Below, piece by piece: positions 30,129 to 40,102 of a stretch of DNA of 44,874 nt. Under the pieces are notes generated by a model. It ran no database searches, had not been told where the DNA came from, and saw only the letters and a list, made by a program, of their open reading frames with translations. The position numbers were made by a program, and so were the translations under genes. The stretch comes from Candidatus Altimarinota bacterium. Its GTDB lineage: Bacteria; Patescibacteriota; Gracilibacteria; BD1-5; UBA2023. The stretch spans positions 1-44,874 of the forward strand of contig JALQWG010000010.1 in assembly GCA_023260135.1 (NCBI GenBank), written 5' to 3'. The number at the start of each line of letters is the position of its first letter. Position 1 is the stretch's first letter.

Positions 30129-30649
30129 TGCGTATATTTGCAATAGTAATATCTGCGATTATCCTGATAGGATTTGACCTGGGTTCCAAGTATTTTGTCG
30201 AAGAGAATCTCTTCGGTTCTGCCCAGGCTATATGTAACTCTCCTGAGACCAATAGTGCGGCAACTAGAGAGTATTGTGAGGATGATAGAGTATCACTTGT
30301 TGGTGAATATCTCGGTATCGAACTCTCATACAATACTGGAGTGGCCTTCTCACTTCCTATCCGAGGACTTGCTCTCCAGGTACTGACAGCCCTCCTGATC
30401 GCCGGGATTATCTATCAGTATATTCGTGAGGAATATACCAAAAAATCCAAGCTCCTCGATATCGGATATACACTCATACTTGCCTGAGCACTCTCGCATG
30501 CCTATGAACGTATATTTATCGGACATGTTGTGGACTTCATCGCGGTAAAATATTTTGCAATCCTGAACTTTGCGGATATATTTATCTCTATATGAGCTGG
30601 GTTGTTGATTATTTACTATCTATTCTATGGAACAGAATGCACTCGATAA
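30128..30649 (+). CDS. lspA: lipoprotein signal peptidase
   Basis: A 173-aa aspartyl protease that removes signal peptides from lipoproteins such as the one at 17093. It has four membrane helices. Family motifs are DLGSKY near residue 17, NTGVAFS near 75, and VVDFIAV followed by NFADIFISIG near 150, which provide the two catalytic Asp residues. A non-membrane Cys/Asn-rich insertion lies between helix 1 and the NTG motif. It starts at ATG 30128, one base inside the DUF2177 stop, and overlaps the next gene by 23 nt. Confidence 0.92.
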
Positions 30650-31388
30650 TATCACCGTCAGTACAGAGGAAGTCCTCGGTCCACCCAAGGTAGACGCTGT
30701 GGGTTTTTTTCTCATCAGTCTCCTCGCATTGGTGACGGGTTTTATCGTCTGAATTATCGTATTCCTCCTTGCATATGTATTTCTCGGGAATTTTTCTCTC
30801 CAGACTGGTGCATCTCCCATCATCCTCGCGATGATAGCAGTGTTCGGTACAACTATAGGTAATATCATCCTCACATACGGTCTCTGCAATATATTCCCTC
30901 ATATATTCCGTGGATCCAAGACTCTCTATATACAGGTAACACTCTTCTCTGTAGTGCTCTATATCTGTATGTCGTTCGTGTATTTTGTGATAGATACACT
31001 CCCGTTCGAACCAGGTGCGATACTCGGGGTCTATGTTGCACATATCATATTCGATGTATTCTGAGTGGTACTCATCACAGGACTTCTCTCGATATATAGA
31101 TATTCCCTCCTCGTATTTTATGCGAGTCTGGCATCACTCATATTCTCTGCACTCATTCCTGTATTTGCATTTTCAGAACTCACCACATCGACCAATACAC
31201 TTTTTATATTTATGGCGTTTTCGGCACTTGTATTTTTTGTCACTACGTCTGTTGCCTACGGTATACTCGCACTCTACTATCGTCTCTATACGACTTCCGG
31301 ATATGATCCACTTGGTAATACATTTTCTCGTATTATCGAGGAGGAACGTGAACTCGAAAAAACTGCTGAAAAAGAACTCTTCCAATAA
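30627..31388 (+). CDS. polytopic membrane protein
   Basis: A 253-aa protein with about six to seven hydrophobic helices after a soluble N-terminus (about 1-28, acidic) and before a charged C-terminal tail (Glu/Lys-rich, about 235-253). No family was recognised. Two or three TGA glycines sit in helices. It overlaps lspA by 23 nt in another frame and is followed by the AMMECR1 gene, so it is embedded in the same transcript. Transport or membrane biogenesis would be plausible guesses, without sequence support. Confidence 0.75.
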
Positions 31389-31400
31389 TATACTCCAACT

Positions 31401-31946
31401 ATGCTCTCGCTCGTCCGCAAAACTCTCGAAATATACCTCCGTGAAAAACGCCTCATAACACAGTCAGACTTCCCTGCTGATATTGCAGAGTATTTTGGTC
31501 ATCGGGATGCAGTATTCGTCACACTCTACCATGATGGTCGTGTAGTTGCCTCGAGTGGACGTATTACTTGTCAAAAAGAAAATAGTGTATTCGAGTGTAT
31601 AGATAATACTCTCCTCTGTCTCAAGGATGAGAGATTTGCTCTCGCACTCCAGAATCCAGATATACTCTCACAGATTCGTATCCGTATTGATCTATTCGGC
31701 CCACAGGATAGACGAGTGCTCCAGTCTATCGATATGCTCGATGTCTCTCGAGAGTGAATCATGCTCCTCTCACAGAATCTTGGATTCCTCTCGGTAGTAC
31801 TTCCTCATATGGCACATGTTGATCCGAGTCCACGTGGATACTTTTCTCTCGCGTGCAAGAAGATATGATATGATGAATCCAAACTCACTCCATCAGACTA
31901 TGTTATCTATGGACTCAGAACCAAGGAGCTCACAGATCTCGTATAA
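31401..31946 (+). CDS. AMMECR1-domain protein
   Basis: A 181-aa protein. The core VFVTLYHDGRVVASSGRIT, RIRIDLFGP and EGIMLLSQNLGFLSVVLP (Gly by TGA) match the AMMECR1 domain, whose exact biochemical role is unknown. Typical members are about 190-200 aa, so it is close to full length. It is the last gene of the long plus-strand run and is followed by a strong terminator. The leader aatatactccaact lacks a Shine-Dalgarno. Confidence 0.85.
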
Positions 31947-31973
31947 AAAATAGCACCCTGAGTGCTATTTTTT
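31945..31973 (+). terminator. bidirectional terminator
   Basis: A 12-bp stem aaaaaatagcac/gtgctatttttt with a CCTGA loop lies between convergent AMMECR1 (+) and nth (-); it overlaps both stop codons. Confidence 0.9.
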
Positions 31974-32597
31974 CTTGGAATTATTGTATTTGCAATCATT
32001 TGCAATAGAGCAAGTATGGCATTTTGGTGCACGAGCTGTGCAGTGATATCGACCGAAGAGAACTATCGGATGATGGATAATCTTCTTCGTAGGAGTATCG
32101 AATACTGTATCGAGTTTTTTGTCGGTCTGTTCTGGGGTTTTTGTATCTACAACTCAGAGACGATTCATCACACGATGGATGTGTGTATCAACTCAGACAT
32201 ATGGCATATCATAGAGTACTGAGAGAACTACCTTGGCAGTCTTGACTCCGATGCCTGGGAATGTCTGTATGAGTTTTAGATCATTCGGGAGAATTCACTC
32301 ATATTGTGTCGCGAGTATTGTTCCAGTTTCCTTGATGAATCTGGATTTATTACGAAAGAAGTTCACATATTTGAGGTGTTCCTCTATCTCCTCGATTGGC
32401 ATATCTATAACGTCGCGAGCCTCTCTCACTCGCGCAAAAAATGGAGGCGTGATACGATTCACTTGCTTATCAGTTGTCTGGGCTGAGAGTATGACGGCGC
32501 AGAGGAGCTGAAAAGGTGTCTCATAGTCGAGTTCTATTTTCTTCCCTCAATAAGTATCTATCACGGGTTTGAGAATATTTTTCCAGTCTTTTTTCAT
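31965..32597 (-). CDS. nth: endonuclease III
   Basis: A 210-aa DNA glycosylase/AP lyase for oxidised pyrimidines. LSAQTTDKQVN holds the catalytic Lys; the helix-hairpin-helix is TFPGIGVKTA; VGVDTHIHRVMNRLG (two TGA glycines) holds the catalytic Asp; and the C-terminal C-x6-C-x2-C-x5-C (CTARAPKCHTCSIANDC) binds a 4Fe-4S cluster. No standard-code frame covers it. Its start is 3 nt after ftsQ's stop. It is the last gene of the minus-strand cluster from 36797. Confidence 0.95.
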
Positions 32598-32599
32598 AA

Positions 32600-33670
32600 C
32601 TATTGAGGTCGGTAGGTATCTCCGTAGACACGGATAAGGTTGTTTTTGCAGGTTTCCTGATCTCTACAGGTGAAGAGTTTTTTGACGACTCGAGCATCTA
32701 TGTAGGCATTGCTTCCATCTGTCAGTGCTTGGTTGTACTTGCCCACATAGGTTCTGATTCAGATGAGTTGGTTTTTGATATTTTCTATTTTTTTATTGTA
32801 GTCTCAGATATTTCCATCTGCCTCGAGTGTGAGGAGAATAGTAGTGCCACTTGTGAGTGTGAGGTGGAGCTCATTTTCTCGTGCAAAATACCGTAACTTG
32901 GATACCTTGGCATCTGGCCACTCGAGAGAAAATATCTCCATGATCCGAGTAATGAGGAGCATCTTCTCGTCGGATATAACCTGTTTGTAGTCAAAAAATA
33001 CTTCTCCTTTGAGTGACTCGGATATTATCTCCATCTGTTTTAGTTCAGTTCCAGTTCCTCATGACTGGGTTGTCTTGGGTATGAGGACTCCATTTTCTGA
33101 CATTCTCCATGTTCGCTCGAATCCAGTAATACGTGTCTCATAGACGATTGGGGATCCAGTCATAAGTACCTTGAGTCCACTCGGATAGAGCTTGTCTATA
33201 CTTATGTGTGATATATTTTTGAGAGAATCCTTGAGTGTGAGGGCGACAGCCTCCTCATCGAGGAGGAATATGCTCTGTCAATATATATCCTCGATAGCTC
33301 TATATGCGACGCTGACATCAACTCACTCATTGCTTGCCTCGAGGAGTACATGACTCGGGCTCACTCGAAAATATGGTGACAACAATACAATATATCCAGA
33401 GAGCGCAATCAGGGTGATTCCTATATATGCGAGTATACGAGATTCTCGGAACCGTTCCCGCATGACTCATACGTGTTCTCAGAACATATTCGTATATGGA
33501 GCTATGGCTCGTTTTTTTCTCATGATAAAACCCGCACGGGAGGAGCGGTATTTGTCTGTGAGATCTTCTGAGAAGAGGTATTTTTGCTTTTTTTCTTCTT
33601 GTACTTGTTTTTTGAATTCTCTGTTTGATCTCTTTCCGAGATGTCCCTTGATTTTACTCAGAAAGTCCAT
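32600..33670 (-). CDS. ftsQ: cell-division protein FtsQ
   Basis: A 356-aa bitopic protein. A long basic cytoplasmic part (about 1-77) is followed by one membrane helix (about 78-98, ILAYIGITLIAL). A POTRA-like domain (about 100-170) comes next, then the beta domain ending AYIDARVVKKLFTC, the FtsQ/DivIB C-terminal signature. FtsQ links the Z-ring to septal wall synthesis. The frame depends on TGA=Gly throughout. Its start overlaps the end of rbfA by 17 nt. The cytoplasmic tail is longer than usual. Confidence 0.85.
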
Positions 33671-34013
33671 ACTGTTTGTCGAGAGAGTTTATGAGAGAGA
33701 GAATATCTTGATTGTTTTTTGTTTTTTTCTGAGCCTTGAATCTGATCTTCGGTGACCTACGGATAGCGATATCTTTTCCTATGTCGTGCATGATCTGTGT
33801 TGCGAGTGGGGCAAGGATTTTCGGAAGCGTTTTTTCTTCATCTTTATCACTCGATTGTAGATATATATCTGCATAGGACTCGTCACTCGATATATCTACG
33901 TCACTGATGGAGATAATTCCTGTTGTCACATCGTATTCCTGACAGAATCGGATGATATGTTCGCTGGCTATCTGGCGTATCGCCTCAGCGAGTCGTTCGT
34001 GGCGGAGTTTCAT
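33654..34013 (-). CDS. rbfA: 30S ribosome-binding factor RbfA
   Basis: A 119-aa KH-like fold protein that assists maturation of the 16S rRNA 5' end in the small subunit. MKLRHERLAEAIRQIASEHI starts the first helix, ISISDVDISSDESYADIYL is the central strand region, and IRRSPKIRFKA the last strand, all family-like. It has no TGA and its start ATG is preceded by cattctctcc. It overlaps ftsQ by 17 nt. The region after residue 100 is a short basic tail. Confidence 0.92.
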   Translation of the reverse strand: MKLRHERLAEAIRQIASEHIIRFCQEYDVTTGIISISDVDISSDESYADIYLQSSDKDEEKTLPKILAPLATQIMHDIGKDIAIRRSPKIRFKAQKKTKNNQDILSLINSLDKQYGLSE

Positions 34014-34071
34014 GGAGAGAATGGTTTAGTGATTATTCCAGTATAGGAAAAATTCGAGAAAAATAAAGGAA

Positions 34072-35040
34072 CTATTGTTGTATGAGTTTTTTTAGATCAT
34101 CCTTGAGTGGAGCCTCGAAGATGTAATCAGTACCGAAGAGATTGAATTCGAGCTTGTATGCATGGAGCCACTGACGAGTGAGTCAGAATTCTTCTCGTGC
34201 TTCTTGGTTGGATTTCTCATACCCGTAGGTCTTGTCCCCGATAATCGGGTACCCTATGGATGAGAGGTGTACGCGTATCTGATGTGTACGTCATGTGAGG
34301 AGATCAACCTCGAGAAGTGTATATCTGTCATGATAATATCACTTATTGCAAAACTTTGTTTTAGCGAGTTTTGGATTGATGGGATTCTCTGTTGTCATCT
34401 TCTTCCTATCATATGGGTCACGTCCGATGAATGACTCGATGTATCACTCAGTATCTTTTACTTTTCATACCACGAGTGCGAGGTATGTTTTTTGTATTGT
34501 TCGTTTTGCTATCTTGAGTTGGAGTGCGTGCATGGCTCGATCATTTTTGGCTATGATGATGAGTCAAGAGGTATCCTTATCGAGACGATGGACGATACCT
34601 GGTCGCTCGACTCAGTTGATGATAGAGGGTTGTTCATCACTTCGTATACCAAGAGTTTTGAAGTGATACAATAGTGCATTTACGAGTGTTCATCGTCTCC
34701 CCTCTTCTCCTGGGGTTGGGTGAGTATTGATACCTGCGTCTTTGTTCACTATCGCGAAGTCATCATTCTCGAATATGATATCGAGCGGCATATCCTCAGC
34801 AACGAGCTCCATCTGTTCGACTTTCCATTGTATCTCGATGACATCCCCTCGGTATATTTTTTTATTCTTGGTAAATGCTGCACCATTGCATGATATCTTC
34901 CCTTCTTCGATCATCTTTTGGAGATAGCTGCGTGACTTTTCGGGAAAAAGAGCCGACAGGTATGTGTCGACTCTTCTGGTTTCCCTTGCATCTGCCAGTA
35001 CGCAGAATGAAGAAGTGATGTAGTTGTTTGAGGAACGCAC
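34072..35040 (-). CDS. RluD-family pseudouridine synthase
   Basis: A 322-aa rRNA pseudouridine synthase. It has an N-terminal S4 domain (about 20-75; [23 protein letters not shown]) and a catalytic domain with [13 protein letters not shown] (catalytic Asp), KTYLALV and [24 protein letters not shown]. The translation is interrupted by several TGA glycines. The start is GTG at 35040, the only option after a TAA at 35050. It most resembles RluD (large-subunit uridines in helix 69), but the exact target cannot be assigned. Confidence 0.9.
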
Positions 35041-35044
35041 GAAT

Positions 35045-35422
35045 TTATTTTATAAATTGTATTACCATAGGGTAGGTATATCTCTCCCCTGCAAAGTGCT
35101 TCACAGCTCCAACTACCATGAGTATAATCCAGGCAATATAGAGTACTGGAAGTATGAATAATCCAACCAGTAAAAATATAGCGATGAATCCCGCAATGAA
35201 GTAGATGATAAAGCTCAGGTTAAAGTTGATGATATCATAGCAGATATCTTTTGCCTCACTCTTGAATTCCTTGTTCGTGAGCATGTATACTGCTACTCCG
35301 ATAATACCGAGCATTCCTCCAGAGAGGAGGTTGGCTACGATATGTATGAGCTCGATTATTTTTATCTGTTCGAGAGAGGTTGCATCTGTAGTTTTTACTA
35401 CAGGAGGAGTAGTGTTTTCCAT
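35045..35422 (-). CDS. DUF4870-like membrane protein
   Basis: A 125-aa protein with an N-terminal acidic/Thr-rich tail and three membrane helices (about 25-48, 68-90 and 95-112). The KEFKSEAKDICYDIINFNLSF segment between helices 1 and 2 is typical of the DUF4870 family. Function is unknown. It lies 4 nt before the rluD-like gene and 12 nt after ndk; the leader is actctcc-like. Confidence 0.8.
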   Translation of the reverse strand: MENTTPPVVKTTDATSLEQIKIIELIHIVANLLSGGMLGIIGVAVYMLTNKEFKSEAKDICYDIINFNLSFIIYFIAGFIAIFLLVGLFILPVLYIAWIILMVVGAVKHFAGERYTYPMVIQFIK

Positions 35423-35434
35423 ATGGAGAGTTGA

Positions 35435-35872
35435 TTAGATAGCCTTGCGCTCGTAACCACAGATCTCAGACTCTTCGAAGAATCGAGCAATCTCAGCTGT
35501 AGCATTCTCAACTGAATCAGAAGCATGGATGAGGTTGTAGCGGATAGTAGTTGCGAAGTCTGCACGAACTGTACCCATATCTGCCTGAGCTGGGTCTGTT
35601 GCTCCACAGAGCTGACGCATACCACCAACTGCATTGTCACCCTCGACAATCATGAATACTACAGGACCCATAGTCATGTAGGCAACAATCTCAGGGTAAA
35701 AAGGCTTCGAAGTAAGGTGTCCGTAGTGCTCGTCGAGCTTTGCCTGAGAGACGAGAGCCATCTTCATAGCGACGATCTTGAACCCGCGCTGTTCGATGCG
35801 AGTAGTAACCTGACCGATAAGACCACGATGAACTGTATCTGGCTTGAGGATGATGAGTGAACGTTCTGCCAT
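35435..35872 (-). CDS. ndk: nucleoside diphosphate kinase
   Basis: A 145-aa enzyme that transfers phosphate between NTPs and NDPs. The active His116 lies in NLIHASDS; LIILKPDTVHRGLIG, HYGHLTSKPFY and GDNAVGGMRQLCGATDP are family signatures, and the length matches the usual hexameric Ndk. The start is the ATG at 35872 (MAERSL); upstream codons are in frame but non-conserved. No TGA is present. A candidate promoter with a TTGCTT/TATAAG arrangement may lie upstream at 35896-35930. Confidence 0.96.
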   Translation of the reverse strand: MAERSLIILKPDTVHRGLIGQVTTRIEQRGFKIVAMKMALVSQAKLDEHYGHLTSKPFYPEIVAYMTMGPVVFMIVEGDNAVGGMRQLCGATDPAQADMGTVRADFATTIRYNLIHASDSVENATAEIARFFEESEICGYERKAI

Positions 35873-35936
35873 AGAATAATAGAAAGATAATAAAGTGCGC
35901 TTATAATACAGAAAATATGCAAAAAGCAAGGGAATT

Positions 35937-36797
35937 TTACTCTTCCTTTTTCTCCTGTTTTTCTCTCCTATATCATTCCACGAAGGATATTATTTTTATC
36001 TTGTTGGCAACATTGTTCTCCCATTTCCCAACCAGACCAATACTGATGATGATGCACTTGTCTTCGAGGTAGTCGATATCGAGCTTGTACTTGTGTCCGA
36101 TATATGTTTGGAAGTTACCACAATTTTTCTTTGAGAGTGTTGGAAGTATCTCTCAGAGATATTTTTCGAGACTTCCCATAAAATCCTGAAACTCGAATGT
36201 AAAGTCTCTTGTCTTATATGGTATCTTGATGAGTTCCTTGCGAATACTATTGGCATGGAGGTCTTCTTTTCTGATAGATTCTGTGATGAGCTTGTGTCCT
36301 GGGATCACGAACATACGACCTGTACTATCACCGTCATTGTCCTTGCCAAGGATACCTATGGAGAATATTCTGATGTAGATAATCTGTCCCTGTATATCTC
36401 ATACCCCGATAGTATCACCGATATGATACTGCCTGAGTACGAAAAAGAATGCCAAAATCGAGAGTATAAAATCCTTCAATGTGATGATGAGTGCACCGAT
36501 TCCCACCGCGAGGAAGCTAAAACTGCCACCATTCTTGAATGTCATGATAACGAAAAGAATCGCAATAACTGAGAGCGCACGTACTACATCGATAACCTGT
36601 ATCTTGCGGTAATAGTTCAGATAGTATTCTGCATGCTTCTGGTCGGTGGAATTATCATACTGGGAGAATATCGACTTCTTCATACGAGACTTCACCGCGC
36701 GCGAGACTATCTCAATGATGACTCCTATCATGACGACGGTGAATACGGGTCACTCAGATGCTATAAAAGCGGAAACAATCTCAAAAAGAGAATTCAT
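35937..36797 (-). CDS. MscS-family mechanosensitive channel
   Basis: A 286-aa protein with N-terminal helices (about 5-35 and 70-90), then a pore-lining helix and beta-domain: VGIGALIITLKDFILSILAF, then YHIGDTIGVGYEIQGQI (TGA Gly), then the GRMFVIPGHKLITESI strand typical of MscS. The C-terminal cytoplasmic part ends Lys/Glu-rich. The channel releases solutes on osmotic downshock. The stop TAA is at 35937-35939. Confidence 0.85.
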
Positions 36798-36857
36798 AGG
36801 CTGGAAGATTAGGATACGTTCAGGGTAAGAGAGTCAAGTAAGAAGTATAGAAGAGGA

Positions 36858-36886
36858 AAAATAATCTCCAATTGGAGATTATTTTT
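36858..36886 (-). terminator. terminator between the hypothetical gene and mscS
   Basis: A palindromic stem aaataatctcc/ggagattattt with an AATT centre and a flanking T-run lies 2 nt before the hypothetical gene's stop; it ends transcription of the hypothetical gene before mscS. Confidence 0.82.
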
Positions 36887-36888
36887 GT

Positions 36889-37407
36889 TTATTGAGTTGC
36901 TCTTCTTTCTCTAAAGTCAACTGATACAAGTGCTCTTTTGAGTGATTTCTTATCATCTATGAATCTTCATCAAACTATTGCATTTGTACGATCTTCCACA
37001 CTTCATAAAGGCATATCTTTTCTATGTAAATTCCTTAAGGCATTCAATAAGCGCTCATCAATTTTTTTTAAATCGGGTGCAAATATAACCTCATATTGAT
37101 ATTGTGTATACTTAGAGTAATTGTTAATAAAGAAAATCTTAGCATCACCATCTTCTCTAAATCAACGATATTTTTTTATTCCAAATAATGGTCATCTATT
37201 ATGAACCATCTCAAGAACTTCATTGCGTAAGTTTTGGGATTTTTTTCGTTCTATTGATTCTTGTGCTATAGCGGATATTCCAAGCTCATCCGATATTCTT
37301 TGAGTTGTACTCATTATGAGATCTCTTACATTCTTAGTACCCCCTCATTCAATTGATTGTAGTTGTTTTAATGCATCTGTAAGTATTTTTTCAAACAGTT
37401 CGTTCAT
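36889..37407 (-). CDS. hypothetical protein
   Basis: A 172-aa soluble protein, visible only with TGA=Gly. The N-terminal half is helical (ELFEKILTDALKQLQSI), with the central sequence KKSQNLRNEVLEMVHN, then a beta-rich segment with aromatic residues (KYTQYQYEVIF) and a basic C-terminus. I recognise no family. Base composition is more AT-rich than lepA next to it. It has its own terminator (36858) and may be a recently added gene. Confidence 0.65.
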
Positions 37408-37511
37408 ATAGTTAGATTTTATTTGTTTGATTCCAAGTTAAAGCTACTTTTATTATATTTAAATATATATTATTTCAAGTATTTAATTTTTGTAAATTAT
37501 CCTGAATAAGC

Positions 37512-39509
37512 TTATTTTTTGAGTATATTCACGAATGTCTCACTTGGAATCGAGACCTTTCCAAATTGTTTCATCTTTTTCTTACCTTCCTTCTGTTTCT
37601 CGAGAAGCTTGCGCTTGCGAGTGATGTCTCATCCATAGAGCTTGGCGGTCACATCCTTGCGCAGAGCGGATATATCCTCACGAGCGACGACATCATTGCC
37701 GACTGCTGCCTGGATAGCGATAGCGAATTGGGCTTTTGGGATATTTTCCTTCAGCTTCTCGCATATTCGTCCACCGAGATAGCGAGCACGTGTGCGGTGC
37801 ACCATAGCAGAGAATGCATCGACTACTTCGCCTGCTACGCGGATATCCATCTTGACTATATCATCCATCTTGTACCTGAGTGGCTCATAGTGGAGGCTCG
37901 CATATCCAGATGAGAGTGACTTTAGATCGTCATAGAAGTCTCACACAAGCTCACTCATCGGTACTTCATAGTGGAGTACGATACGATTGGCATCGAGATA
38001 AGTCTGGTTTTTGAATATTCCTCTGCGCTCCTGTGCGAGATTCATGAGGTTTCCGATATAGTCGTTCGGCGTGATCATCTCCACCTTGGCAATTGGTTCC
38101 TCTATATGGACGTAGGTTCCAGGTTTTGGGAGGTCTTCTGGATTGGATATATAGAGATATGTATAGACTTGACCGTCTGCGAGACTACTGCCACTTCCCT
38201 CTCCACGGATATCATTCTCATCTTCTGTATTGATAAAGCCTCCGATATCTCGTGAATATCTGACAACTTCAGGATGCGCACGAGGATAGTCTGCAGACTT
38301 GTCTCACTGGATGAGGACTTTGTACGTTACCTGCGGGCTCGTGATGATGACGTCCATATCGTGTTCGCGCCAGAGACGTTCCTTCACTATATCGAGATGG
38401 AGGAGTCCGAGGAACCCACAACGGAATCCATATCCGAGTGCGGGTGACGCCTCGTGTTCAGTGACGAGTGATGAGTCGTTGAGCATGAGCTTCTCCATGG
38501 CGTCCTTCATCTTTGGATATTCGTCTGTCTCGACGGGGAATATTCCTGCGAAGATATATGGAGTAATGCGCTTGAATCCCTTGATAGCATGCTTGGACTC
38601 AGGATGTCCTGCAAATACTGTATCACCGACGCGAGCCTCGGCGATGGACTTGAGCCCTGTTACGACATATCCGATTTCTCATTCGTAGAGGGCTTCTTTT
38701 GGAGTGTATTTTGGACGAAAACATCCAACCTCGAGTACCTCTATCTTGGCACCTGTATTGATGAATTCGAGTTTATCTCACTTTTTTATCTCTCATGAGA
38801 AGAGCTTGAGATACACAACAACGCCCTTGTATGGATCGTACTGTGAGTCGAATATGAGTGCTTTGGTGGTTCCGTCATGCTGAGCTTGCGAAGCATCCAG
38901 AGTCCCTGGATCCTTCGTTTCACTCAGGATGACGGGGACAAAGTTTGATTCATTATCTAGCTTCTTCGGCTCAGGAATACGCTCGATAACCGCATCGAGG
39001 ATTGCCTCGACATTGATTCCTGTTTTTGCGGATACAGGGATGATATCTTCCTTCTTGCAGCCGAGGAGATTCATGACTTCTTCGCTCACACGATCCACAT
39101 CTGCAGATGGGAGGTCTATTTTATTCAAAACCGGAATAATCTCGAGGTCGTTCTCCATCGCGAGGTAGACATTGGAGAGGGTCTGAGCCTCGATTCCCTG
39201 ACTCGCATCCACGACGAGGATAGCTCATTCGACAGATGCGAGAGAGCGTGATACTTCGTATTGGAAGTCGACATGCCCCGGAGTATCGATGAGGTTGAGC
39301 TCGACTCACTTCCACTCCATACGTACGGGAGTGAGCTTGATGGTGATACCACGTTCGCGCTCGAGATCCATGTTATCGAGGGTCTGAGATTGGATTTCTC
39401 GTTTTTCTAGGGTTCCAGTTATCTCCATGAGTCGGTCTGCGAGTGTAGACTTACCATGGTCGATGTGAGCAATGATACAGAAGTTGCGGATAGATGATGG
39501 CTTGGACAT
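37512..39509 (-). CDS. lepA: elongation factor 4 (LepA)
   Basis: A 665-aa translational GTPase that acts on stalled ribosomes. The P-loop [10 protein letters not shown] is at about 14-22, DTPGHVDF (G3) near 74, [11 protein letters not shown] (G4) and SAKTG (G5) follow; the C-terminal [10 protein letters not shown] and Lys-rich tail are LepA features. Typical LepA is about 600 aa; the excess includes an in-frame repeat-derived insert (about residues 192-213) before [16 protein letters not shown]. The Gly codons are often TGA. It ends in TAA at 37512. Confidence 0.95.
38872..38936. repeat. palindromic repeat inserted in frame in lepA
   Basis: On the plus strand cgtcatgctgagc (from 38873) and ctcaggatgacgg (to 38935) form imperfect inverted arms, enclosing aagcatccag and ctggatcctt. 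This matches the GTCAT(C/G)CTGAG...CTCAG(C/G)ATGAC type of bacterial dispersed repeat. On the minus strand it is translated as [20 protein letters not shown] and keeps the LepA frame. Confidence 0.8.
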
Positions 39510-39517
39510 GTATAATG

Positions 39518-39772
39518 TTACTTAGTTATAATGCTGATATTGTCACTATTTGATTCTAGAATTATCCATAAGGCCTCTTTTATTTTATTAACAGATTCCT
39601 CTGAAATACCGATACTTGTAAATATATATTTTGTAGGATTTACTGCAGAATCCGTACTCTGTGAGTAACCTCAAATTATCTTCAGGAGAGTTGATTTTAT
39701 TGTCTGAACTACTCGTGAAAACTCTTTTGGTTTATTTTCATCGAGTCTGTATGTGATTTCTAGAGTTAACAT
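39518..39772 (-). CDS. small hypothetical protein upstream of lepA
   Basis: An 84-aa protein ([18 protein letters not shown]...) with alternating hydrophobic strands and two helices, an alpha/beta sandwich-like pattern. One TGA encodes Gly in KIIGGYS. It ends 8 nt before lepA's ATG, so it is co-transcribed. No family was recognised; a Pcc1-like or small ferredoxin-like fold could be tested. Confidence 0.65.
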
Positions 39773-39825
39773 GTCGCGTAATATAGCGAAAAAATGAGAA
39801 AAAGCAAAAAAGTTGACAAAAATAT

Positions 39826-39854
39826 TTGCAAAGTTAAAAAATATATGTTAAGAT
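39826..39854 (+). promoter_or_regulatory. promoter of the small membrane-protein gene
   Basis: TTGCAA (39826-39831), a 17-nt spacer ending TGT, and TAAGAT (39849-39854) form an extended -10 promoter 32 nt before the ATG at 39887. A second TTGACA at 39813-39818 lies at a non-canonical distance. Confidence 0.55.
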
Positions 39855-39886
39855 ACTCGTGTCTTATATCAATAACCAATACAAAT

Positions 39887-40057
39887 ATGCTCAAACATAT
39901 CAAGACAGACGTTAAGTCAAACCGCGAATTTATCGCTACTCGTGGACACATGCTCTCATTTCTTCTTGGAGCATTTGCTGCTGCACTCTGGATCCACGTA
40001 TTCCGTGAACCAATCAGTGCTGATATGCTCACTTACCTTACGTCTCACCTCGGATAA
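39887..40057 (+). CDS. small single-helix membrane protein
   Basis: A 56-aa protein starting MLKHIKTDVKSNREF, with a central membrane helix (about 23-40, LSFLLGAFAAALWIHVF). In-frame codons extend to 39794, but the promoter at 39826-39854 favours the ATG at 39887. It has its own promoter and terminator and so seems a true small gene. Function is unknown. Confidence 0.6.
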   Translation: MLKHIKTDVKSNREFIATRGHMLSFLLGAFAAALWIHVFREPISADMLTYLTSHLG

Positions 40058-40069
40058 TATGTTATCCAC

Positions 40070-40102
40070 AAAAAATCTCCCGAAATTCGGGAGATTTTTT
40101 TT
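40070..40102. terminator. bidirectional terminator
   Basis: A long stem aaaaaatctcccgaa/ttcgggagatttttt with an A/T flank on both sides lies between the small plus gene and the end of nrdB (-); it overlaps the nrdB stop codon. Confidence 0.9.
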
